Source: an uncultured Clostridiaceae bacterium (lineage in GTDB: Bacteria > Bacillota > Clostridia > TANB77 > CAG-508). From it: a stretch of DNA of 6,235 nt. The DNA lies in contig CAMPYH010000008.1 in NCBI GenBank assembly GCA_946998225.1, forward strand, positions 1 to 6,235. Reading direction: 5' to 3'. Positions 4,988 to 6,235 of this stretch are shown here, piece after piece; within the stretch, counting starts at the first letter, position 1; each line of letters opens with the position of its first letter. Under the pieces are notes generated by a model. The model was given only the letters and a program-made list of their open reading frames with translations. It was not told the DNA's origin and did not search any database. The translations under genes were made by a program, and so were the position numbers.

Positions 4988-6235
4988 TTATTATATAGAA
5001 GATTTAACAGATGAAGAAAAAGGCGTTTCTAAAAAAGACGGACTTGTATATTTTATAGATAATGCAAAATTAGATGACACAGTTACAATAAAAAATATTA
5101 AAGATAAAAAAAGATTTATTGAAGCAGAAACAGACAGTGTTTTAAAGGATAGCCGTTTTAGGATAAAAAGCAAATGTAAGTTTTATGAAAAGTGTACAGG
5201 TTGCACTTTTCAAGACTTAGAATATATTAAAGAAAAAGATTTTAAGAAAAACAAACTAATTAATAATTTAAAAAGAATTGGAAACATACAAGAGATAGAT
5301 GAAAAAGATATTGATTTAATTACATTAGATGAAAACATTTTAAATTACAGAAACAAGATTACACTTAAGGTTAAAGATAATAAATTAGGATATTTTAAAA
5401 GACAAACCAACGATATTGTTGAAATAGATGAATGTGTAGCGGCAAATGAGAATATAAACAAGGTAATTAAAGAATTAAAAAAGGTAGATTTGAAACATGT
5501 TAAAGAAATAGTTATAAGATCAATACAAGATAAAATGCAAATAGAGATTGAACTTAAAGATAGTTATAAAAAAGATAACAAGCTAAAGGAAAGTTTTAAA
5601 AATTTAGAAAATATAAAAGAAGTATCTGAAATATATATAAAATACAAAGACAAGAAAAATAAGGTACAAAGAGATATTTTGTATAAAAAAGAAAATTTTG
5701 TAATTAGCTTTTTAGATAATAAATTTAAAATACGAACAGATAGCTTTTTTCAAGTAAATACTAATATGGCTGAAAAAGTATATAAGGACATAAAAGAAGA
5801 GATAGTAAAAAATGAAAAAAGTAAAAGTGCCATACTAATAGATTTATACAGCGGTGTTGGTGTATCAAGTATTATCTTTAGCGATATATTTAAAAAAATA
5901 GTATCAATAGAGCTAAATGAAGAAGCAATTAAAGATGCTAAAGAAAATGTAAAATTAAATAATAAAGAAAATATAGAAATTATACAAGGTAAAGCTGAAG
6001 AGGAAATATTAAAACTACAAATACCAGAAAAATCATTTGTATTTGTAGATCCTCCAAGAAAAGGCCTTACAAATGAGATAGTAGATAAAATAAATGAATC
6101 TAATGTAAAAGATGTAATATATATGTCTTGCAACAGTACAACACTTGCAAGAGATTTAAAAAGATTTAGCTCATATAATTACAATATAAAACAAATTAAA
6201 TTATATGATATGTTTCCAAGAACAATGCATTTTGA
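4974..6235 (+). CDS. rlmD: 23S rRNA (uracil-5-)-methyltransferase, RlmD/RumA family (3' end outside window)
   Basis: This is an S-adenosylmethionine-dependent enzyme of the RumA/TrmA family that makes 5-methyluridine in 23S rRNA, probably at the U1939 equivalent. A Gram-positive RlmCD-type enzyme modifying two sites is possible. A TRAM-like barrel covers about residues 20-62. The 4Fe-4S ligands are C68, C74, C77 (CX5CX2C) and C154. RNA- and SAM-binding motifs follow: DSFFQVNT (256-263), DLYSGVG (290-296), SIELN (311-315) and DPPRKGL (359-365). C386 in SCNSTTLARD is the catalytic nucleophile; the family usually has SCNP, so S388 is unusual. The frame is open for 420 codons plus 2 nt and reads FPRTMHF then GA, so the window ends inside the codon expected to encode the general base Glu. 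About 10-30 residues should be missing. The Fe-S cysteines exclude TrmA. The first of two tandem ATG codons was chosen. Confidence 0.93.
   Translation, partial: MMQNSYYIEDLTDEEKGVSKKDGLVYFIDNAKLDDTVTIKNIKDKKRFIEAETDSVLKDSRFRIKSKCKFYEKCTGCTFQDLEYIKEKDFKKNKLINNLKRIGNIQEIDEKDIDLITLDENILNYRNKITLKVKDNKLGYFKRQTNDIVEIDECVAANENINKVIKELKKVDLKHVKEIVIRSIQDKMQIEIELKDSYKKDNKLKESFKNLENIKEVSEIYIKYKDKKNKVQRDILYKKENFVISFLDNKFKIRTDSFFQVNTNMAEKVYKDIKEEIVKNEKSKSAILIDLYSGVGVSSIIFSDIFKKIVSIELNEEAIKDAKENVKLNNKENIEIIQGKAEEEILKLQIPEKSFVFVDPPRKGLTNEIVDKINESNVKDVIYMSCNSTTLARDLKRFSSYNYNIKQIKLYDMFPRTMHF

Noticed and set aside
6220..6235. Possible C-terminal truncation of RlmD
   Set aside because: The frame simply reaches the window edge without a stop after FPRTMHF. 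Nothing suggests a broken gene.
1..6235. CRISPR arrays, insertion sequences, tRNA genes, riboswitches, toxin-antitoxin or defence modules
   Set aside because: I saw no spaced repeats of suitable length, no transposase or terminal inverted repeats, no cloverleaf sequence and no GC-rich conserved leader. All larger frames are accounted for by the listed genes.

Overview
The window is a strongly AT-rich bacterial chromosomal segment (well under one third G+C by eye) with the usual bacterial signals: AAGGA-type ribosome binding sites about 5 nt before the starts and short intergenic gaps. The base composition, the Lys/Asn/Ile/Glu-rich proteins and the 5S rRNA 3' end suggest a low-GC anaerobe or fermenter. 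Fusobacteriota (Leptotrichiaceae-like) is my first guess and a low-GC clostridial or Tissierellia lineage the second. This is inference from composition and style, not a database match.

Layout. (1) Positions 1-65 are the 3' part of a 5S rRNA, the end of an rRNA operon, followed by a T-run. (2) Positions 74-299 are a gene-free AT-rich leader with a duplicated short dyad element and a good candidate extended -10 promoter. (3) Positions 300-593 hold a 97-residue orphan, Asn/Lys-rich protein with two in-frame start codons, each with its own Shine-Dalgarno sequence. (4) A strong hairpin at 660-684 with T-tracts on both strands separates it from a convergent minus-strand gene (699-1472) for a 257-residue single-pass membrane protein of unknown function. 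(5) A divergent AT-only intergenic region (1473-1593) carries a candidate promoter for the membrane protein. It leads into (6) a compact plus-strand operon: rnhB (RNase HII), pdp (pyrimidine-nucleoside phosphorylase), apeA (M18 metallo-aminopeptidase) and rlmD (Fe-S 23S rRNA m5U methyltransferase), which runs off the right edge.

The operon joins housekeeping functions: removal of ribonucleotides from DNA, pyrimidine nucleoside salvage or catabolism, peptide turnover and rRNA modification. Gaps are 16 nt (rnhB/pdp) and 42 nt (pdp/apeA), and apeA and rlmD overlap by 11-14 nt. No terminator is visible between the genes, so cotranscription is likely. All four enzymes keep their catalytic residues. 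Pdp and RlmD show some substitutions in otherwise well-conserved family motifs.

I see no mobile element, CRISPR array, toxin-antitoxin pair or defence system. The parts not explained by known families are the 97-residue protein, the membrane protein and the repeated dyad element. I do not find convincing evidence of a new multi-gene system here.
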